Shown: positions 54,578 through 62,838 of the stretch, one piece after another
Layout: every line of letters starts with the position of its first letter
Position numbering within the stretch: the stretch's first letter is position 1
Assembly: GCF_900291955.1 (NCBI RefSeq)
Contig: NZ_OLMR01000003.1
Location: forward strand, 248,001-312,000
Length of the DNA: 64,000 nucleotides
Source of the DNA: Pseudoruminococcus massiliensis
GTDB lineage: Bacteria > Bacillota > Clostridia > Oscillospirales > Acutalibacteraceae
Reading direction: 5' to 3'
The notes under the pieces: generated by a model
Told to the model about the DNA's origin: nothing
The model's database searches: none
The model's input: the letters and a program-made list of their open reading frames with translations, nothing else
Position numbers and translations under genes: made by a program

Positions 54578-54620
54578 TAATGCAGTGGTCAGAAATATAA
54601 ATTTCTAAACCACTGCATTA
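54578..54620 (-). terminator. Terminator of amtB-glnB
   Basis: TAATGCAGTGGT / ACCACTGCATTA with an inner AGAAAT-ATTTCT stem; the minus strand ends in TTGTTTTTATT, 35 bases after glnB. Confidence 0.85.
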
Positions 54621-54654
54621 TTTTGCAGTAAATTACAATGTTTTATACATCAGA

Positions 54655-54996
54655 TTAAATTGCTTTTATTCCTCGTTCATTAGTACGAATCCTTACTACA
54701 TTATCCAAATCATAAACAAAGATTTTACCATCACCTATATGTCCTGTGCAAGCTGTTTTTTGAATAACATCTATGGTTTTTTCTGCCCATTCTTCAGTAG
54801 AAACTACAATCTCAAACTTAATCTTTGGTATCATTGTTATGCTGACATCAACACCACGAACATTCTCAGTTGAACCTTTCTGATGGCCACAACCCATAAC
54901 CTGAGATACTGTAATTCCTCGAACTTCTATTGACTCTAATGCGTCCTTTACTTCCTCATACTTTTCAGGACGAACGATAGCTTCTATCTTCTTCAC
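54655..54996 (-). CDS. PII nitrogen regulatory protein (GlnB/GlnK type)
   Basis: 113 aa trimeric signal protein that senses ATP, ADP and 2-oxoglutarate and blocks AmtB. Start is GTG at 54996 after AAAGGGTGAG. The T-loop reads ENVRGVDVSITMIPK: the position of the uridylylated Tyr51 is Val51, and position 49 is Val, so neither uridylylation nor Ser49 phosphorylation is possible. The C-terminal GHIGDGKIFVYDLDNVVRIRTNERG is intact. Lies 21 bases after amtB. Confidence 0.95.
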   Translation of the reverse strand: MKKIEAIVRPEKYEEVKDALESIEVRGITVSQVMGCGHQKGSTENVRGVDVSITMIPKIKFEIVVSTEEWAEKTIDVIQKTACTGHIGDGKIFVYDLDNVVRIRTNERGIKAI

Positions 54997-55017
54997 GAAA
55001 ACTCACCCTTTCATATA

Positions 55018-56301
55018 TTAATCAAGACCATTAAATGACGGATATGCACTTTCACCATGTTGTGTAATATCCATACCAACTCTTTCGTCCATCTCTGAAA
55101 CACGGAGCTTTGTAAATAATCTTACGATACCTACACAAATAAGTGTACCCACAACAGCTACGAGAACAGTCACTAAAATGCTTTCTATCTGTGCAAAGAA
55201 CAAGCCAGTTTCTCCGTAGATAAGACCATTCCACTTTGCACCAGATGAAACTCCAGGAGCAAGCTCCTTAACACCGAAAAGACCTGTTGCAATACCGCCC
55301 CAGATACCACCGATACCGTGGCAACCAAATGCGTCAAGTGCATCATCAATTTTAAATACTCTCTTTATGAGATGTACACCGAAATAGCAGATAGGGCTTA
55401 CGAGCAAGCCGATAAGAATTGCTGACCACATTGGAACAAAGCCTGCACCTGGTGTAATTGCGACCAAACCTACAACAAGACCTGTTGAGCAACCAACGAG
55501 TGTTGGCTTGCCTGTCTTAACAACATCAATAAACATCCAAGAAATCAAAGCTGCTGCCGAAGAAACTGCTGATGTCATAAATGCGTGAACTGCTGTACCG
55601 TTTGCTGCAAGTGCGCTACCTGCATTAAATCCAAACCAACCGAACCAAAGCAATGCTGCACCGAGAAGTACGAATGGAATATTGTGTGGCTTATATGCAC
55701 TTCTCTCATAATCTCTTCTCTTGCCAAGAATAATTGCAAGAACAAGACCTGTAATACCTGAGCTGATATGTACAACATTACCACCAGCAAAGTCTACGGA
55801 ATCGAGGTAAAGACCTGTACCGAAAAGTCCTCCGTCAGTTCCTGCTCCGAGGAAACCGCCACCCCATACCATATGTGCGAGCGGATAGTAAACAACGATT
55901 GACCAAAGACAGATAAATGGAACAAGTGCCTTGAATTTCATTCTGCCCGCAATAGCACCAGTTATAAGAGCAGGTGTGATAACCGCAAACATCATTTGGA
56001 AACCTGCGAAAAGTGCATCAGGAATTTCAAGTCCTCTTGTGCTTTCTGAAATGCTTACATTATTAAAACCGAGGAAGTCGAAGCCTCCGATAACTCCACC
56101 AACATCACTTCCGAAAGAAAGCGAGTAACCAAACAAAATCCACATAACTATTGCCGTACCTGCAATAAACATAGTTGCAAACATTGTGTTAAGGACATTT
56201 TTTCTTCTTACAAGACCTCCATAGAAAAATGCGAGTGCTGGGGTCATTAGGAAAACCAGTGCGGAACATATGATTATAAAGCTGACACTTCCGCTGTTCA
56301 T
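55018..56301 (-). CDS. amtB: Ammonium transporter
   Basis: 427 aa membrane channel for ammonium. Eleven hydrophobic segments expected; family motifs ALVFLMTPALAFFYGGLVRRKN, FAGFQMMFAVITPALITGAIAGRMKF, DFAGGNVVHISSGITGLVLAIILG, GWFGFNAGSALAANG and DDALDAFGCHGIGGIWGGIATGLFG. Histidines of the twin-His pore lie in VVHISSG and GCHGIGG. Its partner PII gene follows. The leader carries an intrinsic terminator (next entries). Confidence 0.96.
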   Translation of the reverse strand: MNSGSVSFIIICSALVFLMTPALAFFYGGLVRRKNVLNTMFATMFIAGTAIVMWILFGYSLSFGSDVGGVIGGFDFLGFNNVSISESTRGLEIPDALFAGFQMMFAVITPALITGAIAGRMKFKALVPFICLWSIVVYYPLAHMVWGGGFLGAGTDGGLFGTGLYLDSVDFAGGNVVHISSGITGLVLAIILGKRRDYERSAYKPHNIPFVLLGAALLWFGWFGFNAGSALAANGTAVHAFMTSAVSSAAALISWMFIDVVKTGKPTLVGCSTGLVVGLVAITPGAGFVPMWSAILIGLLVSPICYFGVHLIKRVFKIDDALDAFGCHGIGGIWGGIATGLFGVKELAPGVSSGAKWNGLIYGETGLFFAQIESILVTVLVAVVGTLICVGIVRLFTKLRVSEMDERVGMDITQHGESAYPSFNGLD

Positions 56302-56337
56302 AAAACATCTCTCCTCAAAATAATTTTTAGAAAATAA

Positions 56338-56367
56338 AAAAGGCGTCGGAAATAAATCCGACGCCTT
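56338..56367 (-). terminator. Leader terminator hairpin upstream of amtB
   Basis: AAGGCGTCGGA / TCCGACGCCTT, 11-bp stem and short loop, followed on the minus strand by TTTTTTATTTTC. It stands about 10 bases after the predicted transcription start and 37 bases before the amtB ATG, so amtB expression needs read-through. The preceding GACGAAGGCGTC could form a smaller competing hairpin. Confidence 0.7.
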
Positions 56368-56381
56368 CGTCTATATTCCGT

Positions 56382-56410
56382 ATTATAGCACTACTGGATT
56401 ATTTTGTCAA
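56382..56410 (-). promoter_or_regulatory. Promoter of amtB-glnB
   Basis: TTGACA (56405-56410), 17 bases, TATAAT (56382-56387) on the minus strand, a full consensus pair; predicted start near 56375. Confidence 0.8.
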
Positions 56411-56502
56411 CACTTTTTTTAATAGTTTTTTTTAAAAACAGTATTTTATAGGAAGACTTATGGCATAATATAAGTAGAATTTTTATTTTAGGAGGAACAA
56501 CA

Positions 56503-56835
56503 ATGGAAAAACTTATTAAAAATATAGATAAATCTGAAATCATCAGACTTGCAGACAAAGTTGCATATGAATGTGGCAAAGTAGCAAGCCTTACCCTTGC
56601 ACAAAGACCTGGTATTGGTATAACAGTTATGGCTTTTGACGAAAATGCGGACATAAGCACACACACTGCTTTAGGTGATGCTTTGGTCTATATTTTTGAA
56701 GGTAAGGCAAGCATTACTATAAACAATAAGGAATATATTCTTAAAGCTGGCGAATCTGTCGTTATGCCTTGTGGTGTGCCACACTCTGTAAAGGCTGTAA
56801 CAAAATTCAAAATGCTTCTTGCTGTCGTAAAATAG
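56503..56835 (+). CDS. Cupin-domain protein
   Basis: 110 aa single-domain cupin. The two cupin motifs are seen in ISTHTALGDALVYIFEGKASITINNKEYILKAGESVVMPCGVPHSVKAV (about residues 48-100), with candidate metal ligands His and Glu. Ligand unknown. GGAGGA lies 8 bases before the ATG. It is divergent from amtB with 200 bases between, and has its own terminator. Confidence 0.82.
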   Translation: MEKLIKNIDKSEIIRLADKVAYECGKVASLTLAQRPGIGITVMAFDENADISTHTALGDALVYIFEGKASITINNKEYILKAGESVVMPCGVPHSVKAVTKFKMLLAVVK

Positions 56836-56854
56836 TTTTAATAAATACACATCT

Positions 56855-56887
56855 AAAACAAGTTCTTTTAAACAAGAAGCTTGTTTT
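56855..56887 (+). terminator. Terminator of the cupin gene
   Basis: AAAACAAG-TTCTT / AAGAA-GCTTGTTTT stem, 20 bases after the stop, ending in TTTTATTAT. Confidence 0.75.
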
Positions 56888-56899
56888 ATTATATAAAAA

Positions 56900-56927
56900 A
56901 TTGGTGATAACCAAAGTCATCACCAAT
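56900..56927 (-). terminator. Terminator of the secreted protein gene
   Basis: ATTGGTGAT / ATCACCAAT stem; minus strand continues TTTTTTATATAA, 13 bases past the gene end at 56940. Confidence 0.8.
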
Positions 56928-56939
56928 CTAAGGAGTTTA

Positions 56940-57449
56940 TTATGCACTAAGCCAATAACCTCTGCCCTCTACAGTAGAACCATCTGCATTATTAGTAGCC
57001 ATATAGCTTGCACCATCGTAATTCATATAAAGCTTAATTCCTACACCAGCATTTACAGACTTATCTGTTATAAGTTCATAATAATCTGAACCATCATAAG
57101 AATCTATTAATCTCAAGCTTGTGTTCCAAATTCCACCTGTAAAATACATCAAACGGTCGGAGAATAGCTTTTCACCTTGGTCATTTCTTGTAACCTCAAG
57201 AGTAACAGCATATGTATCTGTGCCAGCTGGAAGTTTAATTGTAAAATTAAATCTTCCATCATCCATCTTATAACGGTTTGTGCAATCAATGATAGAATGA
57301 TTTTCTACAAAGGTATAATTGTCCGAATTTGATGCTTGTAAGGTAGTTGCATTGTCTGTTGCAGCAACACTCATAGATACCACGGGAACTGCAAGGAGTG
57401 TTGCTGCTGTCATTGCAATAGCTAAGGTTTGTTTGATTGTTTTTTTCAT
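56940..57449 (-). CDS. Small secreted beta-rich protein of unknown function
   Basis: 169 aa from ATG 57449, which has AAGAAGGA 9 bases upstream; the longer frame to 57533 is not a plausible start. Signal peptide about 1-32 (KKTIKQTLAIAMTAATLLAVPVVSMSVAA). The mature part (CTNRYKMDDGRFNFTIKLPAGTDTYAVTLEV) alternates polar and hydrophobic residues, suggesting a beta sandwich. No anchor or sorting signal, so it should be released. Family not recognised. Confidence 0.65.
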   Translation of the reverse strand: MKKTIKQTLAIAMTAATLLAVPVVSMSVAATDNATTLQASNSDNYTFVENHSIIDCTNRYKMDDGRFNFTIKLPAGTDTYAVTLEVTRNDQGEKLFSDRLMYFTGGIWNTSLRLIDSYDGSDYYELITDKSVNAGVGIKLYMNYDGASYMATNNADGSTVEGRGYWLSA

Positions 57450-57585
57450 AGAATATCCTTCTTTCTTAAATTTTATGATTGAATTATAACTCAACAATAC
57501 ATAAAATATCATAATATGTTGAATTTTACACAATTATAATTGAATTTAGAAACTTTTATGTAAATGCTTATTGATTTACTTATCA

Positions 57586-57850
57586 TCTAATCCTTGTCTT
57601 ACAACAAGTTTTGCAAAAAGACATTTTTCTCTAATAAGCTTATCCTATCCTCTTTCTCAAATGTAACGATTTTAGTAAGTCCGATAACGATATTATCTAT
57701 ATCCGCTTAGAATCCTTCAAAATCATATCCAGCCTATACAAAGTCACCTTTGGAAAGCTTTATTTCTGCATACTTCATCGAAGTAGATGACTTATAGCTT
57801 ATTGGCTGATGTTTGGAAAGCATTTCAAAAAAACGAAATCAGCTTGTTGT
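57586..57850 (-). pseudogene. Decayed coding sequence, family unknown
   Basis: On the minus strand one frame gives FEMLSKHQPISYKSSTSMKY and then AEIKLSKGDFV, stop, AGYDFEGF, stop, ADIDNIVIGLTKIVTFEKED, RISLLEKNVFLQNLL, stop. The three stops in an otherwise protein-like frame suggest a dead gene. The rest of the 470-bp gap 57534-58005 shows only the terminator at 57939. No family recognised. Confidence 0.35.
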
Positions 57851-57938
57851 TTAAAATTTAATTCTCTATCTTAGATAGTCTTTTTTATACTGTCTATATA
57901 ATTTTAGAAGTACAAATCATAAATTTCCAAATTAAAAA

Positions 57939-57971
57939 ACAATGCTTTCGCAATAAATACGAAAGCATTGT
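57939..57971 (-). terminator. Terminator of the lipoprotein gene
   Basis: 12-bp perfect stem ACAATGCTTTCG / CGAAAGCATTGT with a 9-nt loop; minus strand ends in TTTTTTAATTTG. Confidence 0.85.
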
Positions 57972-58005
57972 CCAAAAATTCATAGAAATATTTTTTATAT
58001 TGCTA

Positions 58006-58899
58006 TTAATTCTTTTCTTTTAATTCATTGATGTCAGCCTTGAAATCAGACATTATCTCTTTAGTTTTATCAATTTCATCATTCCAAACTTTGCTGCCTA
58101 AATCAGACCAAAATTTGTATACATCGGAGCCAAAGCTTGACCATTGCTTATAGACATCTGAACCAGTGTTTGACCACCACTTATATTCCTGTGTTTGTAG
58201 CTTTGATAATTCAGCGTATGGAACACTATCATATGCATCTGCTAAAATGCCATCATAGAAATCCTTATACATATCACTTAATATTCCATCATATACTCCA
58301 TCATAAATGCTTTCACCGCCATCATCATATATGATTTTATATAACTTATCAAGTTCTTCGTATTTTTCATCATTAGAAGTATTTGATGATAGAATTTTAT
58401 CAGCATAATCTAAGGCATACTCTCTCATTCTAATACACAAGCTTTTATGAGTTTCATTAATATTATCATAGAAAGCTTTTACCTTATCAACATTTTTAGA
58501 ATATTTATCGTATGTATCAATATCTGCTTTCAGCTGTTTATAGTCTTTTTCAAGAGATTCAATCGTGTCTTTAATATCCTTTTTTACAGATTCTTTAAAC
58601 TCTTTGCTTAAATCTTTAGATGTAGCATTATCTGCACTGCTTTCAGATTTTGTTTCCTTGCTTGATTCTTCAGAAACGATACTATTTGAACTACTCTCGT
58701 TTGATGTCGATTCATCTATTTTGCTTGATTCCTCAGAAACAGTACTATTTGAACCGCTCTCAGCTTCCTTTGATGCTTCACTGCTTGAGAAACTACTCTT
58801 ATCTGATATAGATGATTGACTATTGGAATTTTTTCCTCCGCAAGCTGTCAATGATAATGCCAACATTGCAATAAGGATAAGTGATACTATTTTTTTCAT
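58006..58899 (-). CDS. Lipoprotein with Ser/Glu-rich linker and tryptophan repeats
   Basis: 297 aa. Lipobox LSLTAC with Cys20 at the end of a signal peptide. Residues about 25-95 are a low-complexity Ser/Glu/Thr linker with two near-identical copies of a VSEESSK unit. Residues 100-175 are charged and probably coiled coil. Near the C-terminus three 11-12-residue units occur in tandem: WWSNTGSDVYKQ, WSSFGSDVYKF, WSDLGSKVWND. Function unknown; its start overlaps the stop of the membrane-protein gene, so they are likely co-expressed. Maturation would need Lgt. Confidence 0.7.
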   Translation of the reverse strand: MKKIVSLILIAMLALSLTACGGKNSNSQSSISDKSSFSSSEASKEAESGSNSTVSEESSKIDESTSNESSSNSIVSEESSKETKSESSADNATSKDLSKEFKESVKKDIKDTIESLEKDYKQLKADIDTYDKYSKNVDKVKAFYDNINETHKSLCIRMREYALDYADKILSSNTSNDEKYEELDKLYKIIYDDGGESIYDGVYDGILSDMYKDFYDGILADAYDSVPYAELSKLQTQEYKWWSNTGSDVYKQWSSFGSDVYKFWSDLGSKVWNDEIDKTKEIMSDFKADINELKEKN

Positions 58900-59477
58900 T
58901 TTGATTCCTCCATTTGTTCTAAATTTTTATTTTGATTAATTTTTATTAATAACATAATAATAGCACCTACAAACACTATAGCTACTCCAAAGTAACAAAA
59001 ATATTGTGCCATTCCACAGTCATATCTACTACTTGGAAGTACACCTCTGTCATTGAAATCCCATTTTAATAAAAGAAATGTTGCCAAAGACAAAACATTG
59101 AATATCATTATTGCTATCGGTTTTTTCAATAATGAGAAGATCGCTGACAATAAAGCAAAAATTGCAAAAGCAGAAATCATAACCACACAGGTAATACTTA
59201 CAGCTTGTGCATTTTGTGCAGCAGCAGTTGAAGAATAAATCTTACCAAATTCAAATAATGAAATATTCACAGCGTCTTTGTTTGTCATTCCAATTTCTTC
59301 TGCATACATTGTATCAGGAAATTTTTCAAGTTGCTCTCTATATTTTTCCGTAGCTGATGCAAAGGGCAGAAATAATGTTGCGATTAACATTATCGAACCG
59401 ATTAACGCAATTATACAAGAAATCAAGCGTTTATCCATTTTAAAACCAGCTTTCTTTACTTCAATTTTTTCTGACAT
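58896..59477 (-). CDS. Four-helix membrane protein of unknown function
   Basis: 193 aa. Hydrophobic segments at about 17-40 (RLISCIIALIGSIMLIATLFLPFAS), 82-105, 108-128 and 155-178, with a roughly 40-residue extracellular loop after the first. Basic N- and C-terminal tails. Family not recognised. Ends with a 4-base overlap with the lipoprotein start, so both genes form one unit. Confidence 0.65.
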   Translation of the reverse strand: MSEKIEVKKAGFKMDKRLISCIIALIGSIMLIATLFLPFASATEKYREQLEKFPDTMYAEEIGMTNKDAVNISLFEFGKIYSSTAAAQNAQAVSITCVVMISAFAIFALLSAIFSLLKKPIAIMIFNVLSLATFLLLKWDFNDRGVLPSSRYDCGMAQYFCYFGVAIVFVGAIIMLLIKINQNKNLEQMEESK

Positions 59478-59540
59478 AGACTTTTCCCCCTAAAATAATT
59501 TTGTAATAATAGAAATTAGTTCTTTATTTGGCACAGATAT

Positions 59541-59603
59541 TCATAAAACAACTTGCTTTATATGATTTTTAATATGAATCATCTGCACCGTAAATTTTCC
59601 CAT
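59541..59603 (-). CDS. Possible 20-residue small ORF
   Basis: ATG at 59603 with AAGGGGG about 10 bases upstream; encodes MGKFTVQMIHIKNHIKQVVL. It lies in the 280-bp gap between the kinase gene and the two-gene lipoprotein unit. Only the ribosome site speaks for it; it may instead be leader sequence. Confidence 0.25.
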   Translation of the reverse strand: MGKFTVQMIHIKNHIKQVVL

Positions 59604-59709
59604 AATTTACACACCCCCTTATTTTTAAAAATTTTATCTATTAATACTTTAACCGCCTTTATTTTAACATATGAATATTTGAAATTGGTTTTGTGACTGC
59701 AAAAGAAAA

Positions 59710-59741
59710 ACAGCACTTAGAAATATCCTTCTAAATGCTGT
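59710..59741 (-). terminator. Terminator of the kinase-STAND gene
   Basis: ACAGCACTTAGAA / TTCTAAATGCTGT with one mismatch and 6-nt loop; minus strand continues TTTTTCTTTT, 16 bases after the stop. Confidence 0.8.
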
Positions 59742-59756
59742 GAATTTATTTGTTTT

Positions 59757-62700
59757 TTATAACTCTTTAATATCAGTAATTAAGCCAATATCCTTATATT
59801 TCTCATTTGCCTTTTTTATTATTTTTATAGTTTCAGAATATTTTTCTTTATTGTCTGTAAAGTAGTATACATCTACTAAATATGTATATAGCTCCATTTT
59901 CTTTCGGATAAATGGAATAATCTCATCATTCTCCTCACATAATTTTATTCCAAAAAGCAAACATTTTTCCGCTTTCTTTTCTTGTCCAGATTCAAGTGAA
60001 ATATTCGCACTTGGAATAATTATATTATCAATGAAATCCAAGTCATTTTCACAAATCGCACTTTCTATCTCATAAGCCTGCTGAATATATTTTGAAACTA
60101 TTTTTTTATTAGGTTCAACATAAGTATAATACCAAGCACAAGTCAGATAGTAGCCACAACCAAGCTCAGTATATTCATAGGCTTCTTTTTTTATTATATC
60201 ATCTACTTTATTAAGCAACCAATCAATTCTGAATTTCATTTTCGGATTACTTCTTATCAGTATATTTGCCTTACATCTTAAATACTCAGCAAGAAGCTTT
60301 TTTCCATCTTGATGATAAGATTTTTTCATATATCTGATTGCCTTATCAAGATTTTTCATCAGCAAAGACAATACTTTTGCATCCTCTTTATTTCTTGTAT
60401 CATACCACCCCTCAAGCTTATAATCATAATAACCCACTAAAAGATAGTAATATTGCCCTTTTATGTGGTCATCAGAAAATGCATTTATAACATCTTCTGC
60501 ACTAATAATACATTCATATGCTTTATCTAAATCACGCTGTTCCTCATAAATTTCAGAAATAAACTCATATAATTTGATTACTGCATTGCCATTCAAATCG
60601 CCACGATTTTTTATCAGTTCTATGGCATTATTGAGTATATAGCTTTCCCTATAACGAGGCATTGCAGATAATACTTCAAAAAATAATTCCCTATATGGAT
60701 TTTGACTTGCAAGTTCTTTATCTTTCTTACAACATTCCAAAAATTCTTCACACAAATGTAAAGCCTTTCTTTTGTCTTCCTTTAACACCTTTTTTAGCTC
60801 TATCATAATATGAGTTGAAGCTTTTCTGAATGTGTCAGTAATTTTCCAACCTTTAACAGCCTCCGCAATAACTGGGTGCATTACAATTTTATAATTATTT
60901 ATGGAAATCCAGCCGTCTGTTGTCAATTCATTTATTATATCTTTTGTTCTAAGCCCATATACAGAAGCAAATAATTTTACCTCTATTCCCTCTATACCAA
61001 AAAATGATATTCCCTTTAGAACAGATTTTTTATATTCTGTTATTTGCGATGAAATAAATAGCGTATCTATAATATTCTTTATCGTATCGGTATAAGCTAT
61101 AAAATCTCTTGTATATGGTACTTTTTCAGGTGCAATTTCTGAAAAACCATTTTTCTCCATCAATTTTTCAGCTTCTGATATAGAAAGAAAGCTATTTGCA
61201 ATCTGTTTGGCAATCAATTCAAGCACTAAGGTATGCCCTTGAACCTTTTCTATAATACAGTCTATCATAGGATATTCATAAGGCTCAATAGTTCGTCTTA
61301 GGTAACTCTCAAACATAGAATACATATCACTTTTTTTCTGTATTGCTTCTATATTAAGGCAAAAGTATTCGCCTTTAAGTATGTCCTTACGGGTAATGAT
61401 GATAATTTTCCAGCCAAGCTTTAATAATTCTTCTACACCACTGAAATTATCTCCAATAAAATTATCAATAATTAAGATAACCTTTTGATTATGTGTTAAT
61501 TTACGGGCAATAGCCAACTTTCTGATAAAATATTCATCTGGTTCTTCCTGAGGGCTTTGCATTACTGCATTGATAACAAACTGCCTATCATCAGCAATTG
61601 TTTCCTTTAAGGAATGATAAAATTTTAAAGAAATCACAATATCAAATTTCTGAGCATTATTCGCTAGATAACTTTGTATCAAGGAGCTTTTTCCAATGCC
61701 TCCCATTCCTGTAACAAAAAGCAGGCTTTGTCCTGTATTTTCAATCCACTCATTAAGTTTTTGAAGTTCTTTCTCTCTGCCTATAATCGCTTTTGTATAA
61801 GATGCATAATAATTGAGAATATATGGAATTGCCGTATCAGCCAGCTTTTCTATTTCTTCAAGCTTTCTGATTACTTGCTGCATATCTTGGTATCTATCCA
61901 AATAAAAATTAGCTAATGTATGATGAAAAAAATCCGTCAATTCATAATACATCTTATCCTGAAATGTTTTTGCAGCATATTTTGATTGTTCATAGCTATA
62001 TTCAGCATATATCCCACAATCTAAAGCTGTCGGGATAGTTCCGAATACAAGATAAAATAAAATTGCACCTACTGCATATATATCTGTATGCTTTCCAACC
62101 TTCCTTAGCTTTCCAGTTTGTAATTCTAAAGCCGAAAAACCTTTAGTGTGAGATATTTTATATTCACAATCTTCTGCCCCACTTTTAAATGCAGTTATCG
62201 GCACAAGAGAATCAAAGTCAAATAATTGTACAACTTCTTTTGTTCCAGTCAACAAAAAGATATTGTCTGGTTTTAGGTCTAAATATAGATAACCTTTACG
62301 ATGAACTTTCATAATCACCTTAGCTGTACTTTTCACAACTGCAATACAATCTTTAAGCGATATGAACTTACTATGCGAAAGAGTTTCTCCCTCCTGATAG
62401 TTAGTAACAACATAAATGGTGTTATTAAGCTCATAAATATCCACTGTATTTGATGTAAAATTCGTCAAACCACTTGTGCTAAACAGCTCATTTCCCAAAT
62501 CAAACGCACGACACATTTCAGCCTTGCGTTTTTCAAAACTATCCTTATCACTTTCATTAGGGAATAGAAAATTATTTTCACATCTTTCAATATCAAGAGC
62601 AAAAGGATAACATTCCTTTATTCTAACAGATTCTTTTACTCCTGAATTATTTACATAAGAGGCATCATATACAATACAAGCCGCCCCTCTTGCAAGCTCT

Positions 62701-62786
62701 TTTTGAATAGTATATACACAAACTCCATTTGAAGAATTATAAAATCTAAGTTCTGTTTTATCTTTTAATGCAACTCTTGTATCCAT
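59757..62786 (-). CDS. Protein kinase fused to a STAND-type P-loop NTPase and helical repeats
   Basis: 1009 aa, cytosolic. A Hanks-type Ser/Thr kinase domain fills about 1-310: glycine-rich loop LARGAACIVY, ATP lysine in VRIKECYP, catalytic loop YLDLKPDNIFL (Asp present, HRD histidine and arginine replaced) and FDFDS in place of DFG. A P-loop NTPase domain follows with Walker A FVTGMGGIGKSSL (about 360) and Walker B KVILIIDNFIG, as in NB-ARC/STAND switches. The C-terminal about 400 residues are helical and TPR-like. Such proteins usually work as nucleotide-dependent signalling switches, several in anti-phage defence. The trigger and target are unknown. Downstream of the partner gene. Confidence 0.8.
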   Translation of the reverse strand: MDTRVALKDKTELRFYNSSNGVCVYTIQKELARGAACIVYDASYVNNSGVKESVRIKECYPFALDIERCENNFLFPNESDKDSFEKRKAEMCRAFDLGNELFSTSGLTNFTSNTVDIYELNNTIYVVTNYQEGETLSHSKFISLKDCIAVVKSTAKVIMKVHRKGYLYLDLKPDNIFLLTGTKEVVQLFDFDSLVPITAFKSGAEDCEYKISHTKGFSALELQTGKLRKVGKHTDIYAVGAILFYLVFGTIPTALDCGIYAEYSYEQSKYAAKTFQDKMYYELTDFFHHTLANFYLDRYQDMQQVIRKLEEIEKLADTAIPYILNYYASYTKAIIGREKELQKLNEWIENTGQSLLFVTGMGGIGKSSLIQSYLANNAQKFDIVISLKFYHSLKETIADDRQFVINAVMQSPQEEPDEYFIRKLAIARKLTHNQKVILIIDNFIGDNFSGVEELLKLGWKIIIITRKDILKGEYFCLNIEAIQKKSDMYSMFESYLRRTIEPYEYPMIDCIIEKVQGHTLVLELIAKQIANSFLSISEAEKLMEKNGFSEIAPEKVPYTRDFIAYTDTIKNIIDTLFISSQITEYKKSVLKGISFFGIEGIEVKLFASVYGLRTKDIINELTTDGWISINNYKIVMHPVIAEAVKGWKITDTFRKASTHIMIELKKVLKEDKRKALHLCEEFLECCKKDKELASQNPYRELFFEVLSAMPRYRESYILNNAIELIKNRGDLNGNAVIKLYEFISEIYEEQRDLDKAYECIISAEDVINAFSDDHIKGQYYYLLVGYYDYKLEGWYDTRNKEDAKVLSLLMKNLDKAIRYMKKSYHQDGKKLLAEYLRCKANILIRSNPKMKFRIDWLLNKVDDIIKKEAYEYTELGCGYYLTCAWYYTYVEPNKKIVSKYIQQAYEIESAICENDLDFIDNIIIPSANISLESGQEKKAEKCLLFGIKLCEENDEIIPFIRKKMELYTYLVDVYYFTDNKEKYSETIKIIKKANEKYKDIGLITDIKEL

Positions 62787-62838
62787 AGTTTCACATCTCC
62801 ATTGATATTTCTACTTAGATTTTACAATGCTTTTTTCG

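Noticed and set aside
56338-56367. ANTAR-type two-hairpin antitermination target before amtB
   Set aside because: Only one substantial hairpin fits between the predicted transcription start and the gene; a second hexaloop hairpin could not be found.
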